DNA of 64,000 nucleotides from Nocardia donostiensis (lineage in GTDB: Bacteria; Actinomycetota; Actinomycetes; Mycobacteriales; Mycobacteriaceae): positions 95,103 through 159,102 of the forward strand of contig NZ_MUKP01000010.1 in NCBI RefSeq assembly GCF_002081715.1, in the 5' to 3' direction. The position numbers were made by a program, and so were the translations under genes. Shown here in pieces: positions 42,001 to 54,000 of the stretch. The first letter of the stretch is position 1; each line of letters opens with the position of its first letter. The notes below the pieces were generated by a model, which did not search any database, was not told the DNA's origin, and worked only from the letters and a program-made list of their open reading frames with translations.

Positions 42001-45000
42001 TATTCTCGGTCGCCCTCGGACAGCCCCGCGCTGAACAGCATCGCCGAGCCCGGATCGTTACGCTGAATCGCCGTCACCAACGCCACCGATTGAAGATCGG
42101 TGAGCAGCACGCGACCGGACAGCAATTCCGCCAGTGATTCCGCGATCCGGCGCTGATGATCGTCGATGCTCCCGGGCGAACGACGCACGGTCCTTGCTAC
42201 TTCCGCGACCGGTATCTTCGACAGGAACAACAGCGTGGCAACTTCCCGGTCCGCCTCGGGAAGTTTCGCGATCAGCTCCTTCACAACTTCGGCCGGAGCC
42301 GCGCGCACCTGCTGCAGAGCCGCACCGCTGCGCTGCGTTTCCAGCGGTGCATCGGTGACGTCCACTACCGGAACCGGTGCGGGAGCCACCGCCTGCGTCT
42401 CCGCCACCAGCTTCGGCACCGAAGCGGTCTCCTCACCGACGGCGGGTTCGGCGATAATGCCGGAACGTAGCGGCGCGGGCCGGTACCCGAGTTGCTCGAC
42501 CACTTCCCACACGCGGCGCCGGGTGTCCGCCCCTACACCTTCGTATCCGTTGAGCACCCGTTTGAGAGTTATCTCGCTCACCCCGGCCATCCGAGCAACG
42601 TGGTCTCGTGTTACTCGTACCAGTCCGCTACCGTTCGAGTACCTCTGGCGAAGCTCGGGAGGCAGGCCCGAAGCCAATCGGTAGGCAATCCGATACAGGC
42701 TCAGCAAGACTCCCTGTCGTACCCCGGACACCGCCGCGGCTACACCGGCAACCGGCAGGTGCTGGACGAAATACAGCTCGAAGTACTTCCTATCCTCCTT
42801 CGATAGAGTTTCCAACAGTGGTTCCAGCGCATTCGGCTCGTTATCGAATATCGCTTCAACCATTTTCAACGTCACATATTTGTGCGTTTCCTTACGAGAT
42901 TTGGAAGCCTCCTTCTCCGAATACTCGGACAAACGTCCGGCCACAACACGTATCTGCCGGTAAAGCAGTCGCCGAGCCGCCCCCTCACTGGACTGAAGCG
43001 ATTCCGAAATATCATGGAGGGATTGACCCATGAACCACCGGACAAAGCTTTCACGCTGGGCGGGAGTAAGCTGCTCGACAAGGTCCGCCAATTCATCTGG
43101 ACGGTTGACCTTGGCGTCTCTAATGACAGCCACTTCCGTGCTGACCGGCCGGAACTCCACAAGCAGCTCACCACCGAGCGCGAGAGCTGCGGCAAATGCT
43201 GGGCCTTCCTCGGTGAGTGCCGCCTGAAGGGCGTTTCCCTGTGGGTGGTTCCGGAGCAGAGCGAGATGCAGCTGCCTGCGCGCGCGGTTTACCAGCTCGC
43301 TCACCGCCTCTGGCGTGGAGGCGAGAGAGGGCACCAGATCGTCAGGAGTGAATCCCTCGATGTCGATCATCCGCAATACCGTGCGCAGTTCCTCAGGCAG
43401 CGAAGAGAACGCACGACCGACCCCCGAATCTTGCGCTTCAGATGCGTATGGCAGCAGATCCTCAGCAGAGTCTGCCCGTCTTCCGAACTCCCGTAGGCGG
43501 TCCAGTTCTCCCGCGTCCTCGGCGAGAACATGGCGATCGGCCCGATTGTGCAGCTTGTACACAGCATTACGCACCGTAACGAGCACATAGGCAATGAATT
43601 CGTTCCCCGGCACACTCCCGCTCAGCGTTTTCTGCAACAGAGTCGCAAAGGCTTCCGCAACGGCATCTTCGGCATCGTCCCGGTTATTGGTCAACGTTCT
43701 TGCATACGCGAGTGCAGACCTGCGATGACGAGCGAACAGTTCATCGTACGCGGCTACGTTTCCGGCGCTGACCTCTGCGACGAGCTCGGCGTCGCGTTCA
43801 CTCCCGGGATCCGTTTCGGCATTCCCGCCCGTCTTGCGGAACGCACTCGTCCCGTCACCGATCTCCGGATCGTCAGCGGTGACCATTCCTGGATCGAACC
43901 GTCCACCGTGCGGTCCTTGGAAGTCTCGGGTTCTACCGCCCATGACATGCAGGACATCCGCGATACCGGCAGGATCTGCCTGCGATCCGTGATGCTGCGG
44001 CCGATGCGGAGCAAAGGCATAGAGCAAATCTGTTCGTCGGCCAGGGCTTCTCGCGGGCGTCAGAGCCTGGAGCGGTGTGGGAGCGGAGATTTCTCCGGTC
44101 TGCTGTAGCCCTGCCGACCCTGCCTCCGCTTCCCGCGGGAAGGATACGGGGATATCGGCCAGATCGATTATCCCCCGGCGCAACGCCTCGACCACGACAC
44201 CGGTACGGTCACCGACTCCCAGTTTCCGGTACAAAAGTGGCAGTGCCGCTTTCACTGTATTCGGAGCCAGGTGCAGGTACTCCGCGATCTGACTGTTCGT
44301 GAGTCCAGCGGCGACCAAGGGAATTATTTCCCTTTCTCGCGGTGATACTCGGGGCGACTGTTTTGTCAACGGAATATCTTTTACGTCGAGATATCCCATG
44401 CGTAGAGCCTGAACAACGGCCTCGGTTCTACCTGTTGCGCCCAGTGCTCGGACAATTCCGGCTACCCTAACGGCCGACTCGCCTGCCGCGAACCGTCCGA
44501 GGAGTTCGCGTTCCTGCTCAGTTAATTCGCGGGTCGGCGCGGATGGTGCGACGAGAACATCGCTCAGAACGAGAGCCCCGACGCGCAACGCGCGGATGAC
44601 TGCCTCTGTTTGGTTTCGAGCGCCGAAGATTCGGATTATGTTCCTGACACTGGTCGACACCATACTCGTCGAGAGGCCGGTGTCTGTCGCGATATCCTCA
44701 TATCTGTCGTATACGGCGAGGAGGACTAGTATCTGCCGATCACGGTCACTCAACGAGTATGCGCGCGTGGGGTCGGGTTCCGGTATATCGCTCAAACGGA
44801 TAAGCCGTTGACGCAACGCCTGAACAACGGCATGGGTTCGGTCGGCCGTATCGAGGTTTCTCAGGATGTGCGACACCCGTTTCCGCACGAAAGTTTCACT
44901 CGTCTCGAGCGCCTGGGCGATTTCTTCGTTCGTCTTGCTCGCCGCGATCAGCTCGAGTATTTTGCGATCCCTATCGGAGAGGCCGGTCGGGTGAATCTTC

Positions 45001-48000
45001 GGCGACGTCCAGTCGACAGTTTTCGAGGAAAGCCTGCCCACCTCTAGCGCCAGCTTGTTGACCGCGCTGAGTTGGAGCAGGCTGATCCGGCGGCCGGCGT
45101 GAACCGCCGCAGTCGCAGCATTCACGCGTCTGCGTTGAACCGAATCCAGGAAGAGCGCAGCGCGCAACATCGTAGTCTTATCCGAGCCACCCAACATCAG
45201 GGCGGTATCGACCAGCTCGATGTCTTCGTCGTGCTCGAAGATCGTCTGTACCAACTCGGCCTCGGTCCCCCTATGCATGCTGAGGGCGGCGGCAGAAGAG
45301 ACGACACGGTTGCCAACAAGGTAGGTCAGCACGAGCCTTCGCCGAAACTCGAGGAAGTCGGCGTCGGTCACCTCCGGCAGCGGAATGTCGGCACCCTTGG
45401 TACGGGCCGGTACCGTCTCCGCGAGTGGCGTCGCCACAAGGCCGCTCCGGTGCGCCACACCAAGCTTCCGGCGGATCAGTTTGACGTAAGTTTTGACGGT
45501 CTCCTCGGTGAGGTGCAGATACGTCGCGATCTCCGCATTTGACAGCCCTCGGGCGATCATTCGGAGAACAGCGTTTTGCCGTGCGGTCAGCGGCCTCTCG
45601 GCCCGACGCGACAACGCAGCGAGGAACGTATCGATGTCTCCCACGAGATCTTGGCGATCCACTACGTCGAGTTTGTCGTAAATTCGTTTGACGTAGGAGT
45701 TGACGGTTGATCGGGGCAAGTTCAAACGACTCGCGATGCCCACATTAGGCATACCCTGAACGATCAGTCTCAGGATCTCGAGTTCGTCATTCGACAGGGG
45801 ACGAATACCCCCTTGCTCCAGTAGGTCGGAGAACAAATCGTGCTCGGCGCCGATCAGCTGGTCGCGGCCCGATACTCCGAGTCGGTCGTAGATCCGCTTG
45901 ACGTGTGCCTTTACGGCCCCCTCGGAAATCTTCAGGTGTTCCGCGATATCCGCATTCGTCCTACCACCACTGACCAGCTCGAGGATGGTGCGTTGCCGTT
46001 TGGACAGCGGACGATGCCCCTGCCGCGCCGGACTGCCAGAAGTTTGCTGCCCGCCACGAGCGGCACCGCCACCGGTGGCGTTCAGCTCCGCGCGAAGGCC
46101 GATGTTCTCGAGCAGCTCTCGTCGGCGGATCCCGTCGTCCCATGGTCGGTCGACAGTGCCATCGATCGTGGGCGGAAAACCTCCGTGTAGTGGCGGTCGG
46201 CGACGCCCCGCCTGCTGTTGTCTTCCACTGATCACCGTGGTTTCACGGTTGGTGGCTATTGTCAGATGGCCTTCTTTGGCCAACGCGCGGTACGCCCGTC
46301 CGACGGTTTGGCTCGATATGCCGAGACGTGCGCCCACGTCTGTGGCCAGGGGGAGCCGTTGGCCTTCCGCAAATTTTCCGGCCAGGAACGCTTGGCGCAG
46401 AGCGGGGATGAGGGCTTGGCGCCAGTTGGTCTCACTTGCTCGGCGTATGAGCGATTCCGGTGATGGGGACCCGGTGAGTTTGATGAAAAAGTCCTCGAGA
46501 GTGAGTTTGGTCGTGACCGGGGGGTTCCAGTTCTCCGGCCACTGTTCTTCGCTCGCAACAAAGGATCCCTGGCCGCTCACAATTGTTAGATATCCGGCCT
46601 CGTGCAGTGTGCTGTACGTCCTGCGAACGATGTCTTTCGATATGCCGAGGTACCCAGCGAGTTCACTGACGGATGGAAGGCGCTGACCTTCCTCGAACTC
46701 ATCTCCGAGAAGCGCCCGGTGAAGCGCGGCCACGACGACGACATACTGATCCGCTCCTGACGCCGGGTCGACAAGAGACCGCGGCGAGGGACTTCCAGTG
46801 AGCTTTACGACGAACTCTCCAGGAAGGATCTGGAGCATGGCCGGGGGAGCCCAACCCTTCGGCCATACTCCTTCGCTCGCCACAGTGGCGTCGTGGCTGA
46901 CGCCGTAATCCAGATAGCGGGCTTTGACCAGAGCCTCATATGCCCGCTCGACGGTGCCTTCCGAGATACCAAGATATTCAGCGAGTTCACGAGCCCTCGG
47001 AAGGCGCTGTCCTTCTTCGAATTCGCCGGCAAGAAGCGCTCGGTGAAGCGCAGCGACAACGACGGCATGCTGGTCCGTTTTCGACGCCGAGTCGACAAGA
47101 GACCGCGGCGAGGGAACCCCCGTGATCTTGGCAACGAACTCTCCAGGACGGAGCAAGGCTGTGATCGGGGGACTCCAGACGATCGGCCACTGCGCATCAC
47201 TTGCCACTGTGACACCCCGACCTGCGATGGAGTCCAGATAACCTGCTTGTACAAAAGCCTCGTACACTCGCTCAACAGTGTTTTGTGAGGTGCCGAGATA
47301 TTCAGTGAGACCATCGGCCGACGGGAGTCGTTGACCTTCCTCGAATTTATCCGCGAGAAGCGCTCGGTGAAGCGCGACCACAATGACTGCATATTCATCA
47401 GCTCGCGACGCCGCGTCGACAAGAGACCGCGGCGAGGGACTTCCGGTGAGCTTGGCAACGAACTCTCCAGGGCCGATCGTCACTGTACTCGGTGGACTCC
47501 ACATGATCGGCCACTGCCCATCGTCCGCCACAGCGACAACCCGACCGGAAGCGAATTTCAGATAACCAGCGTCAGCCAGAGTCCTGTACGCGCGCACAAC
47601 ACTGGCTTTTGATGTTCCGAGATATTCGGCGAGCCCACTGGCTGGTGGGAGTCGTTGACCTTCCTCGAATTTATCCGCGAGAAGCGCTCGGTGAAGCGCG
47701 ACCACAATGACTGCATATTCATCAGCTCGCGACGCCGCGTCGACAAGAGACCGCGGCGAGGGAACCCCCGTGATCTTGGCAACAAAATCTTCGACTAGAC
47801 GGCTGGGTTTGTTAGCTGGTTCCGCAGAGGAAGGTGTGATCGCCAGAGCAAGCGAGCCCGGGGTGTCCGGCCAGTCTTCTTCGCTTCGCACAACGGTGCC
47901 GCGCCTGTCACGGTGGATATACAAATATCCCATGTCGGCAAGTTCCCGGTACACCCGCGTGACAGTACGTTCAGACCACGCTTCCAGATGTCCGGCAATA

Positions 48001-51000
48001 TCGGAGGACGATGGGAGCTTTTGCCCCTCCTCGAATTTGCCCTCATGAAACGCGCGGCGAAGTGTGGCAGAGAGGACGGAACGCGAACCGTAGCCGGGGT
48101 TCACGGCGGGTGCGGGGTCTCCGGTGAGTTTGATGAAGAACTCTTCAGGGGTGATAGCAGATGTGGTGGGCTCAGTCGGAGACGGTGCGGCCGGGAGGTC
48201 GGCCAGATCAGCCGGTTCCGGCCAGCCCTCCTTGCTTGCCACAATCGGCCCTTGTCCAGGGCGCACATTCAGGTACCGGTCTTGCGCCAGCTCCTGATAC
48301 ACCCAAACGACAGTATGCGCAGAGGGCAAATTCAGACGCTTGGCAAGCTCCCGCGCCGACGGGAGAACCCGACCCTCAACAAATCTCCCCTCGTGCAGCG
48401 CGCGGCGAAGTGTAGCGGCAAGGACCGCGTGCCATCCGCGGCCGGGCTCCAAGCCGATGAGAACATCGGGGGTGGGGGTCCCGGTGAGCCCGGTGAAGAA
48501 CTCTTCCAGAGTAACGGCAGGCGCAACCGCCCGTTCGGACACTTCCTCGGCGGACTGGTCGCGTGTAGGGCCGGACTTCCCGGCCGAAGTGGCGGGACGC
48601 CCGAACCTCGCCGCGCCGCCGCCGTCCGCGTAGACAATGCCGAGGCCGCGGAGCTGTTCCCGTTGCTGGTGTCGCAGACTCTTCCAGGCATCGATGGGAC
48701 GATCGATATCGACAGCCGATGGTTCGACGCTGCCCCCGGTCGGGAGGGGAGACGACCGAGAAGTCGATGGATTCATAACAGCAGGCCCTGATATGGGGGC
48801 CATTCCATAATCGGGCGCACTGCCGTCACCGGTGACCGGCTGGAGCAGCTCCCCCTCCTGGAATGCCGAGAAGCCGAGCCGATCCATCGCGGCTACCACC
48901 TCGGGTGAGTCCACTTCACCGCGACACACCAGTTCCACCACATCCGGACTCACCCCGGCGAGATGGGCGACATCCTCGACCGAGGCCGGCCGCACCGTAC
49001 CGAGCACCGTGTACTTGTCGCCGTGTTCGCCAGGAAGCAGCTCGGCGACGAGCAACTCCGCCAACTTGACGACAACTCGCCGCCCCAGCAGGTGAACCGC
49101 GTTCTTGTTCTTGCCGGTCGCCGCCCCGATGTCTTTCGGCCGAAGGCCGTCGATGAACCGCAGTTCGAGATAGCGTTGCTCGTCGTCGGTGAACCGACCG
49201 CCGGCGAACACCGAGCGGACGAACTCCGCGAACCACACCGGATCGTGACGTTGGGATGCCTCGATCCGTTCGGTGGCTTCGGCAGGGGTGGGTGGTTTAC
49301 ACCCGGTGATCTCCTCGGCAAGACGACGGACCGCCCGCGTGAACAGCTGGTCGACCGCCTTTTCTTTGCGTCCCGTCGCGGCCAGAGCAGCCACCATCTC
49401 CGCGCGCGTCTTCTCTTGGATGATCCGCAACCGGATGCTCTGCTGTTCATCGGCTGTCAGCCGAGGCAGTGCCCGCAACACCGCGCTGCGATGCCCCAGC
49501 CACGCGATCTTGACCAGCTCCAACGCGGGCCCGCCTTTGCTGACCACCTCACCGGTGGTCAGCGCCAGCGCGATCTTCGGGACCAGCCGGTCCTGCATTG
49601 TCGCCGCCGCTTCTTCGGAAATCCCTAGCTCCCGCGCTATTTCGCGCAAAGTCCGCTTCGGCGTGACCAGGAATCGCAGTCGGATGAACTCTCGATGGTG
49701 CGGCGCGAACAACCGTGACACGAACCGCAAGGTCTGGGGCCGGGTGTTTCGGATCAACTCCAGATCGGCGCTGCCGGTAACAGGGGGTTTCGCGGCACCC
49801 TCGAGATCTACCGCACCGGCTCCGGCAGTGAGCAATTCCGCGGCACGAACAACGGCCCGACGGCGCAGGTTGAAAGCCGCCCGCGCTGTGATGCCGAGAG
49901 TTTCTGCGATCTTTGCGGTCGAGACGAGTGGCTCCTGCCCTGACGCCAAGGCGAGGCAACTCCATTGGTGGGGTGTGAAGAAGCTCTGGTAAGGCTGCAA
50001 CGCCCCGGCATCCTCTGCCAATGCATGCCTGAGTGTCTCGGTTGCTGCGGCAAAGTTCACCGGCTCGATACCGGCCAGCTGGTCGATCAGCTGGCGAACC
50101 ATGACACTGTACTGCTGGAGGACCCGTTTTCGGTTTTTGCCCGTCTCATCCGAAATATCGGTGAGCGTCCGGCCATGGAAAAACCATTGTTCACCGATCT
50201 GTTGCAAAGCGGGAGACATTTCTTCGATAGCCTGTCGGACTCGGTCGGCGGGAGCGACATCCTCTCCCACGACCGCGGGCTTCCGTTGCTCAGCGGCCAG
50301 TGTCACCGCCAGCAGCCGCAGTATTACGCGATCTCGGGCCAGCGTCAGCCCATCCGTCGCTGCTGCCAGTCGAAGAATCGATTCGCGCTGCTCGATCGAA
50401 AGCTGCGCCACGGCATGCTGCCATGCGGTTCGACTCGCGGTGGCCACCGCTCGACTCAACGGGCCTATCGCGGGATCTGCTTCACCGAGTGCAAAGTAGA
50501 GGCTTTTCCGTTGTGCCGGATCCGCAAGGGCCGCCATAGACACCGCTGTCGGTGCCGCCGCAGCGCGGGTTGTCTCGTTCGCGCTGGGAAGCTGTTCGAT
50601 CAGGTCGGGAACCAGGCTGAGCAGCCGCTCTTGGATCGCATACTCCCGCACACCGTCTGCTTCGGCTATTTCGGACAACTCATAGCCGAGGAACCATCGG
50701 AGGAACGTGTCTCGCCCCACCGGAGGCAACTGCTCGACAACACGACGCAACTGGTCCAGATGCTCGTCACGCACCAACCGCAGCACCGTGACCGCGGACG
50801 CCAGCCGCCCATCGGACATGGCAACATCTACACCACCGCCCGCTAGAAGCTCCGCCAGCTCCTCCCCTGCCGTCGGAAACGCGTCCGCATCATCGTCCAA
50901 CTGGTGCCCGTCGCCCTCAGCGCCGAGCGCTACCGCCAACCGGGTCAACGCTTTCGGCAGCATCTCCGAGACGACGCTCGTCCCGACCCCTATCACTCGC

Positions 51001-54000
51001 GCGGCCGCCTCGACCGATCTCCCGTCTCCCATGAACAACAACATGAGCAATCGACGCTCTCCGGAGGGCAATCCGACGACGGCGTCCCGGAAGTCACGAT
51101 CATTCGCCCGAGCCAACGCTGCCCGCTGCGCGCCTTGTGCTGCGTCTTCTACTGCGCGTCGGAACCGCTCGTGCCGGAGGGCTCCCACATGTCTCGGTGT
51201 CGAACGATCCGCTGACCCATCCGTGGCGAGTTCACGACCAGGTGCAGGCTCCTTGGGCTCGGGATGCTGATGCCCACCGCGAGTGGCACCGCCACCGGTG
51301 GCGTTCAACTCCGCGCGAAGACCGAAGTCCTCGAGCAGCTCTCCCGGCAGGATGCGGTCGTCCCATGGGCGGGCCACAGTGCCATCGATCGTGGGAGGGG
51401 CTCCAGTGAGTCTGTTGACAAGTTTTTGTGAGGTGCGGGCCGATGCCGGAGCAGCCCACGGGCCGGTGCCGTCCGCCTGTCGCGCGGACGCCGACCTGGA
51501 AGCCGACGCGTCGTCGGGCAGGCCGGAGTTTTGCCCGGTTCCCAGTGGTCTGGTCTTCGCGAACGCCCAGCCGGCCCGACCACCACGCGACGGCACCGAC
51601 TCGGTGGAGGGTGCTTCGGCGACCGCCTGCACACCAGAGTCGGCATCGTTGCGTCCCGGTGCCGGATTCTTCCGGGTGAAAACCGCGAGAGCGGCCGAGC
51701 CGACCGCCGCGGCGCCGAACAAGCCCGCGTTCATCCATCCCGTCGCGGCGCCCCCCAAAGCATCTAGTGCTATACCGCCGACGGCGCCACCGATCACTCC
51801 GCCCACACCATTGACGATGGCCGTGGCCGCGAATGCACCACCAAGGGCTTTCTGGGGCACTACAGCGACCTGGTACTCGTCGAACTTCTTGTTGTTGAGC
51901 ATCACCGTGGAACCGACCGCTACCGCGGCCGACCCCAGAATCCATGGATCCGTGGTGGTTGCGTACGCGGCCATTTGGGCCCCGAACGCCGACATCGTGA
52001 CCGGAAGCATCCATTTCAGGTTGAGATGGTTGGTCACCCGTTTCGGCGTGAACGCGGCCAGCAGCACGCCGGTACTGCTGGCGGACAGGAGCAACCCGGT
52101 AGTGGTCGCCGAATAGCCCGCATCGTTGATGATGCCCGCCAGGTGCACCTGGCCGGCCGAGACCCCGACACCCCAGGGAACGAGTAGTCCCAAATAGCCG
52201 CGCAAATAGGGGTCCCGCCACATGCCGCGCGCACCCTCGAACGGACCGGCTCGCTCGGACGCCGGTCGCGGCGCTTCCGGGGGGAGCTTGGCCAGCATTC
52301 CCAGATTGACCGCATAGGAGGCAGCACCGGCCAAGAACGGGGCAGCCGGCGAGAGCCGGCCGAGCATGGGGACCGCGAACCTACCGACACTGCCGGAACC
52401 TTGATTGATCACCCGCGCCGCGGTCATCGCGGACTTCTTCTGCTCCTCGGTTACGGCCAGCGCCTGACCGTAGACCCTTGTGCTGGTCCGGGTGACCGTA
52501 CCGGCGACCGTGAGGGCGACCGCCGATCCGATGACAGCCTCCAGAGCACCTGGCAGCCCGGTGAGCAGCCAGCCACCGGTGACGCCGGTGACAGCGAGCC
52601 CCGTTGCGGACGTCATTCGAATGACCCGCCGGTTGTCGAACCGCTCGGAGATCCTGCCGGCCGGGAACTGAGCGATCAGCCCGGCGGCCATCGTCGCGGA
52701 GGTCGTCAGGCCGGTCAACTGCGCGGAACCACTCATTTGATCGACGAGCAGCGGAACGTAGCCGGCCAGGCCGACACTTCCGATCGTGGCGATGGTTGCG
52801 CCGGTATTCAACCGCGCGATATGCGAGTTCTGCGGACGTGCCTTCGCCCGAATCCACTTCAGAAAACCGGAACGTGAGCTTTCACCCGGGGGTTCGGAGG
52901 GCTGGCCCTGGCCCGCGGCCTCATGCTCGTCGCCCTGCCCATGGCCCTCGCCTTCGGGGTCGTGATGGAAGGCCAGCGCCTGGTTCGGCACACCACGACC
53001 GACGTCGGGGACCCACAGCCCGGAGCGGCCGTGCCGCCGGTAGGGAAGGTCCAGCGCCTCGGCCATCACCTCGTCGATATCGACCGAGCCGGGCGGCGGA
53101 GGTACGGCACTTCCACCACGGAGGGGGTGCGCATTGCGTGGGCTCCGAGGTTGCGGCGCGTCCGTGGGCTCAGGGTGAGGTGCCGGCTGCTTCACGGCGG
53201 GCGAGTTGGGCACCGCCGCTACCACCGCCGCCGCCAGCGCTCTAGCCGCGGCGAAATCTTGCGCCCCGGGCACAGCAGCCGATCCCACGCTGGACCGGCG
53301 TGCTGCGGCCGGAGAGCCATGGAGCCTCATCCGCCGAGACAGGCGGTTGCGATGACTCTTGTGAAGGCCCTTGTTCAGTGCTTCGGTGACCACAGTAAGC
53401 GACGCCGAAGCAAGTACGTGGATGAGCAGAGGGGTCTCATGCTCCGAGTCGGCGTAATCCAGCATGTCGTCGGTCTGGAGCAACTCGAGGGCGGCTTCGC
53501 GAACACGCTCGGCGGTCCTGCGTTCGACCGCTCGACCGGCAAGATCGAGCAACCAGTCCGGAACGGTTTTTCCTGCAGGAACAGCCCAGCGGTAGCGATC
53601 CACCGTGGCTCGGACGTCGTCCATCGCCGCCCGACCCAAAGCGACGAGGGTGTACTGCTCGGCGGGCGACGCGCCGTCGTAGCCGACAATGGACAGCACT
53701 TCGGCCAGCACACGTTTTCTCGAATTGGCCCACAACTCGGCCGATGCCCGGCGGTCACCGGAGCGAGCCCTGGCCAGCAGCGCCGATTCGGCCTTCCTCG
53801 ACAACGTGACACCGGCCTGCGTACCGCTGCGTCCCACGCGCCCGGACTCGGCTCCCGGCGGCAGCTCGAAACCGGTCCGAGCAGCCGCCTCAACGGTTCG
53901 GCTCCGCGCCGATTCTCCGACTCTCTCACCGTTCAGGATTCGCATCACCGACGCCGTCGAGACTCCGGCCGTATACGCGAACTCGACAACCTGGACGATC

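Noticed and set aside
51650..52865. The MFS region as a separate gene
   Set aside because: The frame runs through both ends without stop, and there is no good ribosome-binding site at its first helix. Linkers of types A' and B join it to the neighbours.
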